64,000 bases of DNA, from assembly GCF_040274945.1 (NCBI RefSeq), contig NZ_JBEMAR010000002.1, positions 186,001 to 250,000 on the forward strand, given 5' to 3'. The position numbers were made by a program, and so were the translations under genes. Origin of the DNA: Carnobacterium_B sp040274945. Lineage in GTDB: Bacteria > Bacillota > Bacilli > Lactobacillales > Carnobacteriaceae. Every line of letters starts with the position of its first letter. Position 1 is the stretch's first letter. The notes beneath the pieces were generated by a model. The model made no database searches, was not told where the DNA came from, and worked only from the letters and a program-made list of their open reading frames with translations. Shown here in pieces: positions 1-8,956 of this stretch.

Positions 1-338
1 CCTAAAGCTGGATCTACTTCTGATTTTACAATCGTTTCGAAATCTAACCCCATTTCAGCAATTCCTTCTCGCACAATATCTAAAATACCTAAATTCAACA
101 AATTGCTTTTCAGCATACGCCCAGGTAAAAATTCCATTGAAAAATAGTAGACTTGTTTTACTTTTTTTTCTAAATACAGTTGATTGGTTTGGTTCCAATT
201 ATCAGAAGAATAACTTTTTATAAAATTGCCTAAAGCTGTATATTGCTGTATGGAAGAAGTATCTTCTAAATTTGAGGCATAAAGTACTTCAATTATTTTC
301 TCGAATTCTTCTTTAAATTCAGTAGTTGTTAACATCAT
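1..338 (-). CDS. glgP: Glycogen phosphorylase, N-terminal part (cut by window edge)
   Basis: This is the first roughly 112 residues of a glycogen/maltodextrin phosphorylase, which releases glucose-1-phosphate from alpha-1,4-glucan using PLP and phosphate. Visible landmarks are VYYFSMEFLPGRML near residue 64 and the beginning of the EVDPALG segment at the edge. Both are hallmark N-terminal motifs of the family. The catalytic and PLP-lysine region lies outside the window. Two ATGs in a row (338 and 335) follow GGAG. The second has the better spacing of 7 nt. It is the last gene of glgBCDAP, starting about 115 bp after glgA, with no strong terminator seen between them. Confidence 0.93.
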   Translation of the reverse strand, partial: MMLTTTEFKEEFEKIIEVLYASNLEDTSSIQQYTALGNFIKSYSSDNWNQTNQLYLEKKVKQVYYFSMEFLPGRMLKSNLLNLGILDIVREGIAEMGLDFETIVKSEVDPAL

Positions 339-452
339 TATTCTCCTCTTATTCTTTTTGATTGAACTATTGAATCTTCTGGTAAATAAAGAAACTTCAA
401 CAGTCAAAATAAGAATAGTTGCCTATTTTTATGTGCCTGTTGAAGCTCTTCA

Positions 453-1889
453 TTATGCTTTAACCATTGCTGTATAAACTTGTATATAATCGTTAGTGGA
501 TTTTTCCCAACTAAAGTCTTTAGACATTGCTTGTTTTACTAATGACGTCCAATTTTTAGGCTCATCATAATAAACCGTCAAGGCACGGTCAATCGTTTCG
601 ACCATGACAGTCGAACGGAAATCATTGAAACTAAAGCCGGTCCCTTCCCCTGTATATGGATTATAAGGTTGAACGGTGTCTTTTAATCCACCCGTTTCAT
701 GAACGATCGGCAATGTACCATACCGAAGTGAGTTAAGTTGAGACAATCCACAAGGTTCAAATGCTGAGGGCATAATAAACAAATCGCTTCCTGCATAGAT
801 ATGCTGGGCTAGAGCCACATCAAAATCAACAATCACTTTAAATTTATCTGGATATTTCCAAGTGAAATAATTGAAACTGTCTTCGTATTCTTTTTCACCG
901 GTACCTAATATGAGAACTTGAATATTACGATGCATCAGTTCATCAATTTTATCTCGCAATAAATTGCAGCCTTTTTGAGTTGTTAACCTACTCACCATAG
1001 ACATTAATGCTATTTTCTCATTTACCGGTAATCCAACTCGCTCTTGCAAAGTTGTTTTATTAACCGTCTTTCCTTTTAAATTTTTTGTGGAAAAATGTGC
1101 TGGGATAGCATTATCTGTCTCAGGATCAAAGACCTCATAATCGATTCCATTTAAAATACCGCTTAACTTGTAACTATTGAACCGTAATACACCGTCTAAA
1201 TTTTCGCCAAATTGAGGTGTTTGGATTTCCTGTGCATATGTTGGACTAACGGTTGTGACTTGATCCGCATAAAAAATCCCACCTTTTAAACAATTGATAT
1301 CATCATAATATTTTAAGCCGTGTTCGTGAAAAGCATTGTACCCTATTCCATATAAATCAGATAATACAAGTTGGTCAAAAACACCTTGAAACTGTAAATT
1401 ATGAATAGTCAAAATCGTTTTTATCGATTGGTAACTTGTGATCCATTGATATTTATCCTTTAGCAAAACAGGAATAATAGACGTATGCCAATCGTTCACA
1501 TGCAGAACATCTGGGACAAATTCTATTTTTTCTAACATCTCACAAATAGCTTGTGCAAAAAAAGCAAATCGTTCGCTATCATCGTCAAAACCATAAATGC
1601 TAGGGCGATCAAAATAATACAAATTATCAATAAAGTAATAGATAACCTCATCTTTCCGTAACTTTTTAATCCCACAATATTGACTTCTCCAACCAACTTT
1701 CACTTCAAACTGCGCTACATCTACTAATTGATCTTTGTATTTTTGAGGCATCGTACCATACAATGGCAATACAACACGTACATCTATTCCTTGTTTTTTC
1801 AACTCTTTTGGCAAAGCACCTGCGACATCCCCTAATCCTCCGGTCTTAAAAAAAGGAGCACATTCCGCCGCAGCAAATAAAACTTTCAT
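453..1889 (-). CDS. glgA: Glycogen synthase (ADP-glucose)
   Basis: GT5 starch/glycogen synthase of 478 residues that transfers glucose from ADP-glucose to the non-reducing end of glycogen. The N-terminal KTGGLGDV motif (residues 15-22) binds ADP-glucose. The C-terminal Rossmann half carries FEPCGLSQLNSLRYG and the ETGGL signature. The longer reading with an MKRRAEK extension is unlikely: AAGGAG lies inside that extension and is well placed for the ATG at 1889, and MKVLFAAAE is the normal family N-terminus. Only 4 nt separate it from the glgD stop, so translation is probably coupled. Length and motifs are normal for the family. Confidence 0.96.
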   Translation of the reverse strand: MKVLFAAAECAPFFKTGGLGDVAGALPKELKKQGIDVRVVLPLYGTMPQKYKDQLVDVAQFEVKVGWRSQYCGIKKLRKDEVIYYFIDNLYYFDRPSIYGFDDDSERFAFFAQAICEMLEKIEFVPDVLHVNDWHTSIIPVLLKDKYQWITSYQSIKTILTIHNLQFQGVFDQLVLSDLYGIGYNAFHEHGLKYYDDINCLKGGIFYADQVTTVSPTYAQEIQTPQFGENLDGVLRFNSYKLSGILNGIDYEVFDPETDNAIPAHFSTKNLKGKTVNKTTLQERVGLPVNEKIALMSMVSRLTTQKGCNLLRDKIDELMHRNIQVLILGTGEKEYEDSFNYFTWKYPDKFKVIVDFDVALAQHIYAGSDLFIMPSAFEPCGLSQLNSLRYGTLPIVHETGGLKDTVQPYNPYTGEGTGFSFNDFRSTVMVETIDRALTVYYDEPKNWTSLVKQAMSKDFSWEKSTNDYIQVYTAMVKA

Positions 1890-1893
1890 TTTT

Positions 1894-3066
1894 TCAGCTC
1901 TCCTTTTCAACTGTTATTTCGCTATTTTTTTCTATCACTATAGGATTTTCTTTTGTTCCTATTAATTGAACTCCCGGACCTATTTTTACACCTTTATCTA
2001 AAATAACGTATTGCAATTCGGCACCCTGAGCAATTTTACAGCCTTGCATAATCAAAGAATTTTTGACCGACGCTGTTTTTTCTATTAAAACTTTACGGAA
2101 AATAATAGAGTCTTCAACCGTTCCATCAATCACACAGTCACTTGCCAGCTGTGAATTACTGATATCCGCTTCTTTTGAATAATAGGTAGGCGCTCCATTT
2201 TTAACTTTTGTAATAACCGGTTGGCTACGATAAAATAACGCATTGTAATTATCTTCATCTAGCAAATCCATGTTCGCTTGATAATAATTTGAAATATTAT
2301 CGATATTTTTTAAATATCCTGTATACTCATAACTATTTACGGTGGTTTCTTTTAGACTATGCCTAATTAAAACATTGATGTCTCCTTTTATTCGATTACT
2401 AGCTGCTTCTCTTGTTAATTCAATAAATTTTTCAGCTTTCATAATCGCGATGCCCATACCGATTGCTATTTTTGTTTCTTCACTTGGAAGTTCATGAGCT
2501 GTAAGCAAATCAATGACCTTACTTTCTCCTTCTCCTTCAAAAGTTAGGCATGTATCAATAGAATCCGGCGAACAAAATTCTCTGGAAACATTTTTATATA
2601 CCACTGTGACGTCAGATTTACTTTCAATATGATTTCTCAAAACGGCCTTAAGATCGACATTGCACAGCATTTTACTACCCATAACAACGACATATCCTTT
2701 AGTCGAATGTTGGACAAAGTCTATTTGATCTTGGTAGTAACTGCTAATTTGCCCTGATTCCAACTGCTCAACAGCTTCTTTTATTTCGGCTCCAGAATGA
2801 ATAAATAGCCCACCTCCAATGGTAGATTCCATTCCCCAAGGGTAACCACTTCGTACATGATCCATTAAAGCTCTTGCCCTACCTCTTACAAATATAGCAA
2901 CTGACGTTACCTCTGCACTATAGAGACTAGAAAGTGGAAAATCAATTAACCTATACCGTGAACCAAATGGCAATGCAGCAACTGCTCTTCTTTTTGTTAA
3001 AGGCATTAATTGAGATTCTGATTCATCCAGATTCAATACTGCACATAATTGCTCATTAATCTTCAT
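1894..3066 (-). CDS. glgD: Glucose-1-phosphate adenylyltransferase, regulatory subunit
   Basis: 390-residue paralogue of GlgC with the nucleotidyltransferase fold followed by a left-handed beta-helix. The pyrophosphorylase signature GGxGTRL is replaced by LDESESQLMPLTKRRA (residues 13-28), so it should be catalytically poor. In Firmicutes GlgD pairs with GlgC and modulates it. It overlaps the end of glgC by 11 bp, and its own GGAGGG site lies within the last codons of glgC. The function is inferred from family knowledge and from position between glgC and glgA. Confidence 0.94.
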   Translation of the reverse strand: MKINEQLCAVLNLDESESQLMPLTKRRAVAALPFGSRYRLIDFPLSSLYSAEVTSVAIFVRGRARALMDHVRSGYPWGMESTIGGGLFIHSGAEIKEAVEQLESGQISSYYQDQIDFVQHSTKGYVVVMGSKMLCNVDLKAVLRNHIESKSDVTVVYKNVSREFCSPDSIDTCLTFEGEGESKVIDLLTAHELPSEETKIAIGMGIAIMKAEKFIELTREAASNRIKGDINVLIRHSLKETTVNSYEYTGYLKNIDNISNYYQANMDLLDEDNYNALFYRSQPVITKVKNGAPTYYSKEADISNSQLASDCVIDGTVEDSIIFRKVLIEKTASVKNSLIMQGCKIAQGAELQYVILDKGVKIGPGVQLIGTKENPIVIEKNSEITVEKES

Positions 3067-4204
3067 TTTTAAGCCCTCCTACCTCTTCTGCATAGCCAAC
3101 AACCGTAATATTTTTTTCATCACCATTAAGTTGAGCTCCATCATGAATTTTTGCATTTTCTCCAATGATGGCACAATTGATTGTTACATTTTCTCCTATG
3201 GTCACATTTGCCATAATCAAGCTGTCTTTTATGATAGAGTTTTTACCCACTTTAACATTATGAGATAAAATAGAATGATTGACCTCCCCAGCGATATAGC
3301 ATCCATCTGCAATCATAGAATCTGAAACTTTAGAAGATTTTGTCAAAAATTGAGGTGGCGCAGAAGGATTTTGTGTGTATACCCTCCACGATGAATCTCT
3401 TATGTTTAAGGCATGGTTTGGATTTAAAAATTCCATATTTGCTTCCCACAGACTTTCAATTGTTCCAACATCTTTCCAGTAATCTTTAAATGCATAAGCA
3501 AATATATTTTCACTATTTCTTAAGTAAGCTGGAATAACATCTTTTCCAAAATCTTCCATTGTACGGTTTTTAGCGTGGTTATCAACGAGGTAACTTTTTA
3601 GCATAGGCCAGTCAAAAATGTAAATTCCCATTGAAGCTAAATTGCTTTTAGGTTCTGATGGTTTTTCTTCAAATTCAATAATTCGGTCTGTTTGATCAGT
3701 ATTCATAATTCCAAAGCGAGGTGCTTCTTCAAGAGGAACCGGAATGACTCCTACTGTTAAAGCTGCATTTTTTTCTTTATGGAATGTAATCATATCTTGA
3801 TAATCCATTTTATAAATATGATCACCTGAAAGAACTAATAGGTATTCTGGATTATACCGATCAATAAAATCAATATTTTGATAAATAGCATGAGCCGTTC
3901 CCTTAAACCACTTTTCTCCATCAACACTTGAATAGGGTTGTAGAATAGTAGCCCCACCATCATGTGTATTCAAGCCCCAGCTTTCTCCATTTCCGACATG
4001 AGTATTTAGCTCCAGAGGCTGGTATTGAGTCACAACGCCCACATTCTTGATTCCGGAATTAGCGCAATTACTTAACGCAAAATCAATGATTCTATATTTC
4101 CCACCAAATGGTACAGCCGGTTTAGCAATATCTTTAGTTAATTTTCCAAGCCGAGTTCCTTGCCCTCCTGCCAAAATCATAGCTAACGTTTCAGTTTTTT
4201 TCAT
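3056..4204 (-). CDS. glgC: Glucose-1-phosphate adenylyltransferase, catalytic subunit
   Basis: 382 residues. It makes ADP-glucose from ATP and glucose-1-phosphate, the committed step of bacterial glycogen synthesis. The catalytic GGQGTRLGKLT motif sits at residues 13-23, followed by KPAVPFGGKYRIIDF and the substrate motif around LSGDHIYKMDY. The C-terminal third is a hexapeptide beta-helix. The translation start is unusual. No Shine-Dalgarno sequence stands just before the ATG at 4204. The strong GGAGGG lies 38 nt upstream, separated by a perfect 8-bp hairpin that also contains a 7-codon reading frame (see the leader entry). Initiation may therefore depend on looping-out or on re-initiation. 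Confidence 0.95.
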   Translation of the reverse strand: MKKTETLAMILAGGQGTRLGKLTKDIAKPAVPFGGKYRIIDFALSNCANSGIKNVGVVTQYQPLELNTHVGNGESWGLNTHDGGATILQPYSSVDGEKWFKGTAHAIYQNIDFIDRYNPEYLLVLSGDHIYKMDYQDMITFHKEKNAALTVGVIPVPLEEAPRFGIMNTDQTDRIIEFEEKPSEPKSNLASMGIYIFDWPMLKSYLVDNHAKNRTMEDFGKDVIPAYLRNSENIFAYAFKDYWKDVGTIESLWEANMEFLNPNHALNIRDSSWRVYTQNPSAPPQFLTKSSKVSDSMIADGCYIAGEVNHSILSHNVKVGKNSIIKDSLIMANVTIGENVTINCAIIGENAKIHDGAQLNGDEKNITVVGYAEEVGGLKNED

Positions 4205-4208
4205 TATA

Positions 4209-4232
4209 CTATTGGAAGAATCTGCTTAGCAT
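4209..4232 (-). CDS. Possible 7-residue leader peptide before glgC
   Basis: A tiny reading frame, M-L-S-R-F-F-Q-stop, begins at 4232 ten nt after GGAGGG (4243-4248) and ends at 4209, four nt before the glgC ATG. It lies across an inverted repeat of 8 bp with a 9-nt loop (4214-4238). The good ribosome site and tight spacing to glgC suggest a leader peptide with translational coupling. The hairpin alone could instead bring the Shine-Dalgarno sequence to an effective spacing of about 13 nt. There is no direct evidence of translation. Confidence 0.35.
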   Translation of the reverse strand: MLSRFFQ

Positions 4233-4238
4233 TCTTCC
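4214..4238 (-). promoter_or_regulatory. Hairpin between Shine-Dalgarno and start of glgC
   Basis: GGAAGAAT and ATTCTTCC form a perfect 8-bp stem around a 9-nt loop. The stem sits exactly between the only good ribosome-binding sequence (4241-4250, AAGGAGGGTA) and the glgC ATG. This points to a translation-control element. It is not followed by a T-run, so it is not a terminator. Confidence 0.5.
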
Positions 4239-4258
4239 TCTACCCTCCTTTTTATCCA

Positions 4259-6184
4259 TTAATTTTTTGGGACTCCAAAAATTCTTTTTGGTCGTAAAAT
4301 CAAAACACTCATTGCCGGTACAATCAATTCAATGGTGTAATCTTGCTGGTGAGTCATTTCTTTTGTCGTTTTCAACGGCCCTTGCTGGGTTGTCCAGACT
4401 CCTCCGTATTCCTGCATCTCAGTATTTAAATATTCTTCGTAGACTCCTTCAAAAGGAACGCCTACTTTATAGCCTTTACGTTCATTTGGAACAAAATTAC
4501 AAATAACGATTACAAAGTCACGCGGTTTTTTTCCTTTACGTATGAATGCTAAAATGGTTTCAGCAGCATTATCCGCATCTAAAATTTGGATACCTTGCGT
4601 TTGATGGTCCATTTCCCAAAGTGAGCGTTCTTTTTTATACAGCAAATTTAGTGATTCCATAAAATACAAATGTTTAGCATTCATTTCATCATCTAAGCTT
4701 TGCCATTCCAATCCTTCGTGAATTCGCCATTCCAGAAACTGACCAAAATCATTTCCCATAAAATTCAACTTTTTACCTGGGTGAACCATCATATACGCTT
4801 CTAACGTGCGTAAGCTGGAAAATTGATTGTAACGATCACCTGGCATTTTATGTATCAAAGATTTTTTTCCATGGACCACTTCATCATGCGAAAATGGCAA
4901 AATAAAATTTTCGTTGAATGCATACATAAAAGAAAAGGTGATTAAATTAAAATGATGCTTACGAGATGACGGATCCATTTCAAAAAACTTCAGTGTGTCA
5001 TTCATCCATCCCATATTCCATTTATAGTTAAAACCTAAGCCTCCCATATAGACAGGTTTTGTGACTTTTGACCATGCGGTACTTTCTTCAGCAATCATAA
5101 GTGTGTCAGGATGCCTTTCAAATACTTTTTCATTTAATTTTTGTATAAATTCTACACCCACCTTATTATGGTTGCTTCCGTCTTCATTAGGAATCCACTC
5201 ACCAATATCATAATCGAGGTACAACATACTTGATACTGCATCAACTCTTAACCCATCTAAATGAAATTGTTCGATCCAATAAAGAGCATTTGAAATCAAA
5301 AAACTCTGAACTTGGTCCTTTCCTAAATCAAAATTCATCGTACCCCATCGATTGTTTTCTGCTTTATGCTTATCTTTGTATTCAAATTGAGGTGTTCCAT
5401 CAAAATAAACCATTCCGTAATCATTTCGATTGAAATGACCCGGTACCCAATCCATTAACACACCAATATTTGCCAGGTGAGCTGCTTCTACAAAATTTTG
5501 AAAGTCTTCCATAGTACCAAATTTCGAAGACAACGCATAATAACCAGTCAGTTGATACCCCCAAGATGCGTCTAAGGGATGTTCCATCAATGGCATAAAT
5601 TCAATATGTGTGTACCCCATTTTTTTTACATAAGGAATTAATTCTTGCTGCAATTCGGGAATGGAGTACCATGAATCATCTTCATGGTGTTTCCAAGAGC
5701 TGAGGTGTACTTCATAAATGTTTAGTGGGCGTTCATAAATAGAAAAGCGTTTCTTATTTGCTGTCCAAAGGCCATCTCGCCATTTTTTTTCCGGCAAATC
5801 TTTTACGATCGATGCATCGTTAGGTCTTACTTCAAATTCAAAAGCATATGGATCAATTTTTAATTTTACCGTTCCATCAAATTGCTCTATTCGATATTTA
5901 TAGCATTGTCCTTCAATTGCTTGATCATTGAACATCGTCCAACAGCCAGTTTTTCCGATTCTTTCCATTTCAATTCCCATATGCCAATCTGAAAAATCTC
6001 CTACTAAACCTACACTTTTTGCATTGGGAGCCCAGACAGTAAAACGAAAACCATTATTTCCTTCATAATTTTCATATTTACACCCCATAGTTAAATAACT
6101 ATCAAAGTGTTCTCCGTTATTAAATAAGTACAATTCTTTTTCAAGTTTTTCCTTAATATCTTCATTCATGGATCGATTCGCCAA
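4259..6184 (-). CDS. glgB: 1,4-alpha-glucan branching enzyme
   Basis: GH13 branching enzyme of about 641 residues that creates alpha-1,6 branches in glycogen. An N-terminal CBM48-like beta-sandwich (about residues 35-130) precedes the catalytic barrel. Active-site motifs are visible: the nucleophile Asp in GLRVDAVSSM (near 315), the acid/base Glu in MIAEEST (near 366) and the third carboxylate in FSHDEVVHGK. Two upstream in-frame codons (TTG 6199, GTG 6193) and the internal ATG at 6169 are possible starts. TTG at 6184 is preferred because GGGAG lies 8 nt before it. It is the first gene of the glycogen operon. Confidence 0.94.
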   Translation of the reverse strand: MANRSMNEDIKEKLEKELYLFNNGEHFDSYLTMGCKYENYEGNNGFRFTVWAPNAKSVGLVGDFSDWHMGIEMERIGKTGCWTMFNDQAIEGQCYKYRIEQFDGTVKLKIDPYAFEFEVRPNDASIVKDLPEKKWRDGLWTANKKRFSIYERPLNIYEVHLSSWKHHEDDSWYSIPELQQELIPYVKKMGYTHIEFMPLMEHPLDASWGYQLTGYYALSSKFGTMEDFQNFVEAAHLANIGVLMDWVPGHFNRNDYGMVYFDGTPQFEYKDKHKAENNRWGTMNFDLGKDQVQSFLISNALYWIEQFHLDGLRVDAVSSMLYLDYDIGEWIPNEDGSNHNKVGVEFIQKLNEKVFERHPDTLMIAEESTAWSKVTKPVYMGGLGFNYKWNMGWMNDTLKFFEMDPSSRKHHFNLITFSFMYAFNENFILPFSHDEVVHGKKSLIHKMPGDRYNQFSSLRTLEAYMMVHPGKKLNFMGNDFGQFLEWRIHEGLEWQSLDDEMNAKHLYFMESLNLLYKKERSLWEMDHQTQGIQILDADNAAETILAFIRKGKKPRDFVIVICNFVPNERKGYKVGVPFEGVYEEYLNTEMQEYGGVWTTQQGPLKTTKEMTHQQDYTIELIVPAMSVLILRPKRIFGVPKN

Positions 6185-6335
6185 TTGATTCACTCCCAAC
6201 TATGCATCGCATTTTTTCATCGTTTTATAATCATATTTTCATTTTACAATGTATTCGTTTAATAATCGACTTATTTTTCAATTTATTTTAAGTTAATTTA
6301 TTATTTAATTATGTAGTTAGTATACCATCATTCCA

Positions 6336-6349
6336 AAAAAACGCTTACT
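6336..6349 (-). promoter_or_regulatory. Weak cre-like site upstream of glg operon
   Basis: On the minus strand AGTAAGCGTTTTTT matches the CcpA consensus TGWAARCGYTWNCW at 12 of 14 positions. It lies about 150 bp before glgB. Glucose repression of glycogen synthesis through CcpA is known in related lactobacilli. The match is imperfect, so the call is tentative. Confidence 0.3.
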
Positions 6350-6385
6350 GTTACGCTATTAGGGTTTTCTTTTTTTAAACATCCT

Positions 6386-6569
6386 CTAAAACCGTACGAG
6401 TATGTTTTTAGGAGGATGTTTTAGAAACACTTTATTGTTTTTATTTCTTATTAATGGAGTTCCTTTATCCCATAATTTAATGGCACACGTAATGACTAAT
6501 GCACCAAGTAAGCCAAATGGCAGCATAATGGACGGATGAAAGCAATAATAAAAAAGATTAGGAAATGTT
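6386..6569 (-). pseudogene. Remnant of a small membrane-protein gene (possible)
   Basis: A minus-strand open frame of about 60 codons between a TAA near 6570 and a TAG at 6386 reads like real protein: a hydrophobic stretch with MLPFGLLGALVITCAIKLWD, then a basic tail ending KNILVRF. No start codon with a ribosome site is present and the 5' part is missing. I do not recognise the family. It may be a decayed gene left between glgB and the flotillin operon, or chance. The frame runs through an imperfect inverted repeat at 6378-6420. Confidence 0.25.
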
Positions 6570-6680
6570 GAGTTAAAAGTGCGTTACGGTGTTACTAATG
6601 GTAAAATGATAGTAGGTAAGTCCAACTATAACTTAGTCAGGCAACTATTAAAGGAGCTTATCGTAAAGGGGGTGAACAGA

Positions 6681-7280
6681 TTGGAAATACTATTATTGAC
6701 TGTTGGTTTTGTTGGTTTAGTAATAGCGGCATTAACGCCTCAATCCACTTTAGGAGGACTATTAGCATTAGCAAGTTTTGGTGGCTATTTTTATTTAAAT
6801 AGTCTAGAAAATTGGATTCCCATCATTATTTTTATTTTAGGAATCTGTCTTCTGATTTTTGAAGTTTTTATACCAGACTTTGGAGTAGCGGGCATAATTG
6901 GTTTTCTTTTAATTATCGGCGGTGTCTATTTAACCAATAATGATTTAGGAACAACCTTGCGCGATTTAAGTATCGCTGTGGTCGCATCTTCATTCTTAGT
7001 GATCATGCTTATAAGAAGGGGTTACTCGCTGACACATTTACAAAAACTCGTTCTTAATAATAACTTAGATAAAAAAAGCGGATTTTCGAGCAACAATGAC
7101 GCTACAGCTTATTTAGGAAAAACTGGAAAAACAACTACTTCTCTTAGACCATCTGGAAAAGTAGCATTCGATGGTACAGAGTTAGATGTTGTCAGTACAG
7201 GCGAACACATAGACGAAGGCGTTCCCGTTATTGTCACAAAAGTAGAAGGATATAAAATTAGTGTTAGGAGAGTGGATTAA
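6681..7280 (+). CDS. NfeD family membrane protein (flotillin partner)
   Basis: 199 residues from a TTG start at 6681, which follows AAGGGGGTG with good spacing. The longer frame from 6579 has no ribosome site. Three to four transmembrane helices fill the first 110 residues, including the glycine-rich segment IFEVFIPDFGVAGIIG typical of NfeD. A C-terminal OB-fold-like domain starts near LGKTGKTTTSLRPSGKV (about residues 145-199). NfeD proteins are encoded next to flotillins and are thought to help organise membrane microdomains. Here floA follows after 2 nt, matching the yqeZ-floA arrangement of Bacillus. Confidence 0.9.
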   Translation: MEILLLTVGFVGLVIAALTPQSTLGGLLALASFGGYFYLNSLENWIPIIIFILGICLLIFEVFIPDFGVAGIIGFLLIIGGVYLTNNDLGTTLRDLSIAVVASSFLVIMLIRRGYSLTHLQKLVLNNNLDKKSGFSSNNDATAYLGKTGKTTTSLRPSGKVAFDGTELDVVSTGEHIDEGVPVIVTKVEGYKISVRRVD

Positions 7281-7282
7281 AC

Positions 7283-8284
7283 ATGACAACAGTTGCAGAG
7301 AGCCCCACAAATTGGATTGGCTTTTTATTCATAGCCATTATCGTTATTATCGTTATTAGTTTATTTTTCCGTTTTGTACCCGTTGGATTATGGGTTACTG
7401 CCTACTTCTCAGGTGTAAAAGTTAATATAGGAACACTTGTAGGAATGCGCTTAAGACGAGTAGCTCCGCAAGACATTATCCGTCCATTGATCAAAGCAAC
7501 TAAAGCTGGCTTAGATATTGATATTAATGAATTGGAAGCCCATTATCTAGCCGGTGGAGATATTAATCAAGTTATAGACGCTTTGATTGCCGCACAACGT
7601 GCAAATATTGATTTAGTTTTCAAACAAGCTGCCGCAATTGACTTAGCAGGAAGAAATGTTTTTGAAGCTGTTCAAGTCAGCGTTAATCCTAAAGTAATTG
7701 AAACTCCTCAAATTGCTGCAATGGCAATGAATGGTATCGAAGTTAAAGCTCGTGCTAAAGTAACTGTTCGTGCAAATATCGAACGCTTAGTCGGTGGTGC
7801 TGGTGAAGAAACCATTATTGCTCGTGTTGGTGAAGGAATTGTAACCACCGTTGGTAGTGCCGCGAGACATACGGATGTACTAGAAAATCCAGATTCTATC
7901 TCAAAAACTGTTTTAAGAAAAGGGTTAGACTCTGGTACGGCTTTTGAAATTCTTTCCATTGATATTGCAGATATTGATGTTGGGCGTAACATCGGTGCCA
8001 GCTTACAAATGGAACAAGCCCAAGCAGATAAAAATATTGCACAAGCTAAAGCAGAAGAAAGACGTTCTATGGCGATTGCTCAAGAGCAAGAAATGATTGC
8101 TGAAGTTCAAAAAATGCGCGCACGCGTAGTTGAAGCTGAAGCTGAAGTACCTTTGGCATTAGCTGAAGCTTTAAAATCAGGAAACTTAGGAGCAATGGAT
8201 TATTACAATATGAATAATGTTAATGCCGATACTAAAATGAGAAACTCTATTTCAGATTCTACTGAGAGAGAAAGTGATAGATAA
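7283..8284 (+). CDS. floA: Flotillin-like protein FloA
   Basis: 333 residues. An N-terminal hydrophobic hairpin (residues 12-42) anchors the protein on the inner membrane face. The rest is a SPFH/band-7 type domain with VSVNPKVIETPQIAAMAMNGIEV and VTVRANIERLVGGAGE, then an Ala/Glu-rich coiled coil (about 235-295) with repeated EA dipeptides. FloA scaffolds functional membrane microdomains. It is translated in an operon with NfeD upstream (2-nt gap) and a third gene whose ATG overlaps the floA stop by 1 nt. Confidence 0.95.
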   Translation: MTTVAESPTNWIGFLFIAIIVIIVISLFFRFVPVGLWVTAYFSGVKVNIGTLVGMRLRRVAPQDIIRPLIKATKAGLDIDINELEAHYLAGGDINQVIDALIAAQRANIDLVFKQAAAIDLAGRNVFEAVQVSVNPKVIETPQIAAMAMNGIEVKARAKVTVRANIERLVGGAGEETIIARVGEGIVTTVGSAARHTDVLENPDSISKTVLRKGLDSGTAFEILSIDIADIDVGRNIGASLQMEQAQADKNIAQAKAEERRSMAIAQEQEMIAEVQKMRARVVEAEAEVPLALAEALKSGNLGAMDYYNMNNVNADTKMRNSISDSTERESDR

Positions 8285-8895
8285 TGAATACTTTAATAGC
8301 CCTTGTCGTTTTATTTCTCATAGGGACTACATTCTTTTCTATTATCGCTACTATTTACCGCTTTTTCATTGCGTCTATTGGAAGCAACTCTTCTCCATCA
8401 CAAAGTAGTCAAAGGCAAACTTATCAAAGAGAAGCTTTAAAAAATAAGGATTCTATTTCCTTAAAAGATGCTTTTCTAACGAATAACACCACTCGACAAA
8501 AGTATGCAAGCAACGCTAATGGTTCTTCACAAAAACGAAACCAACAAGCGCATTCAAAACAATTATCTAGTCGCATGCAACAAGATGCAGCTCGTAGAAG
8601 AGCCGAAAATCTGCAACAAAATACTAAAAGAAAACCAGAACCCGTTCACTCTTCTACAGCTCCAAAATCAACTCTATTTAATGAAAAAGACGTTAAGAAA
8701 AGCAAAAGTCAGACGCTTTTTGATAGAGATGACCTAACTTCATTAACCCCAATTGATAAGGTAACTTCTACCAAAAAATCAAGTTATCAAACTGAGGTTA
8801 AAGCTAAGAAACTTCATTTTCAAAATGATTATGTAAAAGGAATCATCTACAAAGAAATTTTAGATAAACCTGTTAGTTTAAGAAACAATAAATAG
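8284..8895 (+). CDS. Membrane-anchored hydrophilic protein of the floA operon
   Basis: 203 residues, function unknown. One N-terminal transmembrane helix (about residues 3-27) is followed by a long polar, Gln/Ser/Lys/Arg-rich region with no clear fold. The last 40 residues (KKLHFQNDYVKGIIYKEILDKP) look more ordered and may be a docking motif. It occupies the position of yqfB in Bacillus but is longer. Its ATG overlaps the floA stop, and a strong terminator follows, so it is the last gene of a three-gene unit. A role with FloA is inferred from context only. Confidence 0.75.
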   Translation: MNTLIALVVLFLIGTTFFSIIATIYRFFIASIGSNSSPSQSSQRQTYQREALKNKDSISLKDAFLTNNTTRQKYASNANGSSQKRNQQAHSKQLSSRMQQDAARRRAENLQQNTKRKPEPVHSSTAPKSTLFNEKDVKKSKSQTLFDRDDLTSLTPIDKVTSTKKSSYQTEVKAKKLHFQNDYVKGIIYKEILDKPVSLRNNK

Positions 8896-8901
8896 AGCAG
8901 T

Positions 8902-8950
8902 AAATAAACCAATAAGGAAGTTCTTAGAGAACTTCCTTATTGGTTTATTT
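8902..8950. terminator. Bidirectional terminator, floA operon / amt
   Basis: A 23-bp perfect stem with a 3-nt loop, rich in A on one side and T on the other. It sits between two converging units and can stop transcription from both strands. Confidence 0.92.
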
Positions 8951-8956
8951 TATTTA

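Noticed and set aside
1890..1910. Longer glgA N-terminus starting at 1910
   Set aside because: It overlaps the glgD end and contains the ribosome-binding site of the ATG at 1889.
7708..7992. Antisense 94-codon frame inside floA
   Set aside because: It mirrors the biased codon use of the floA SPFH region and has no start signal.
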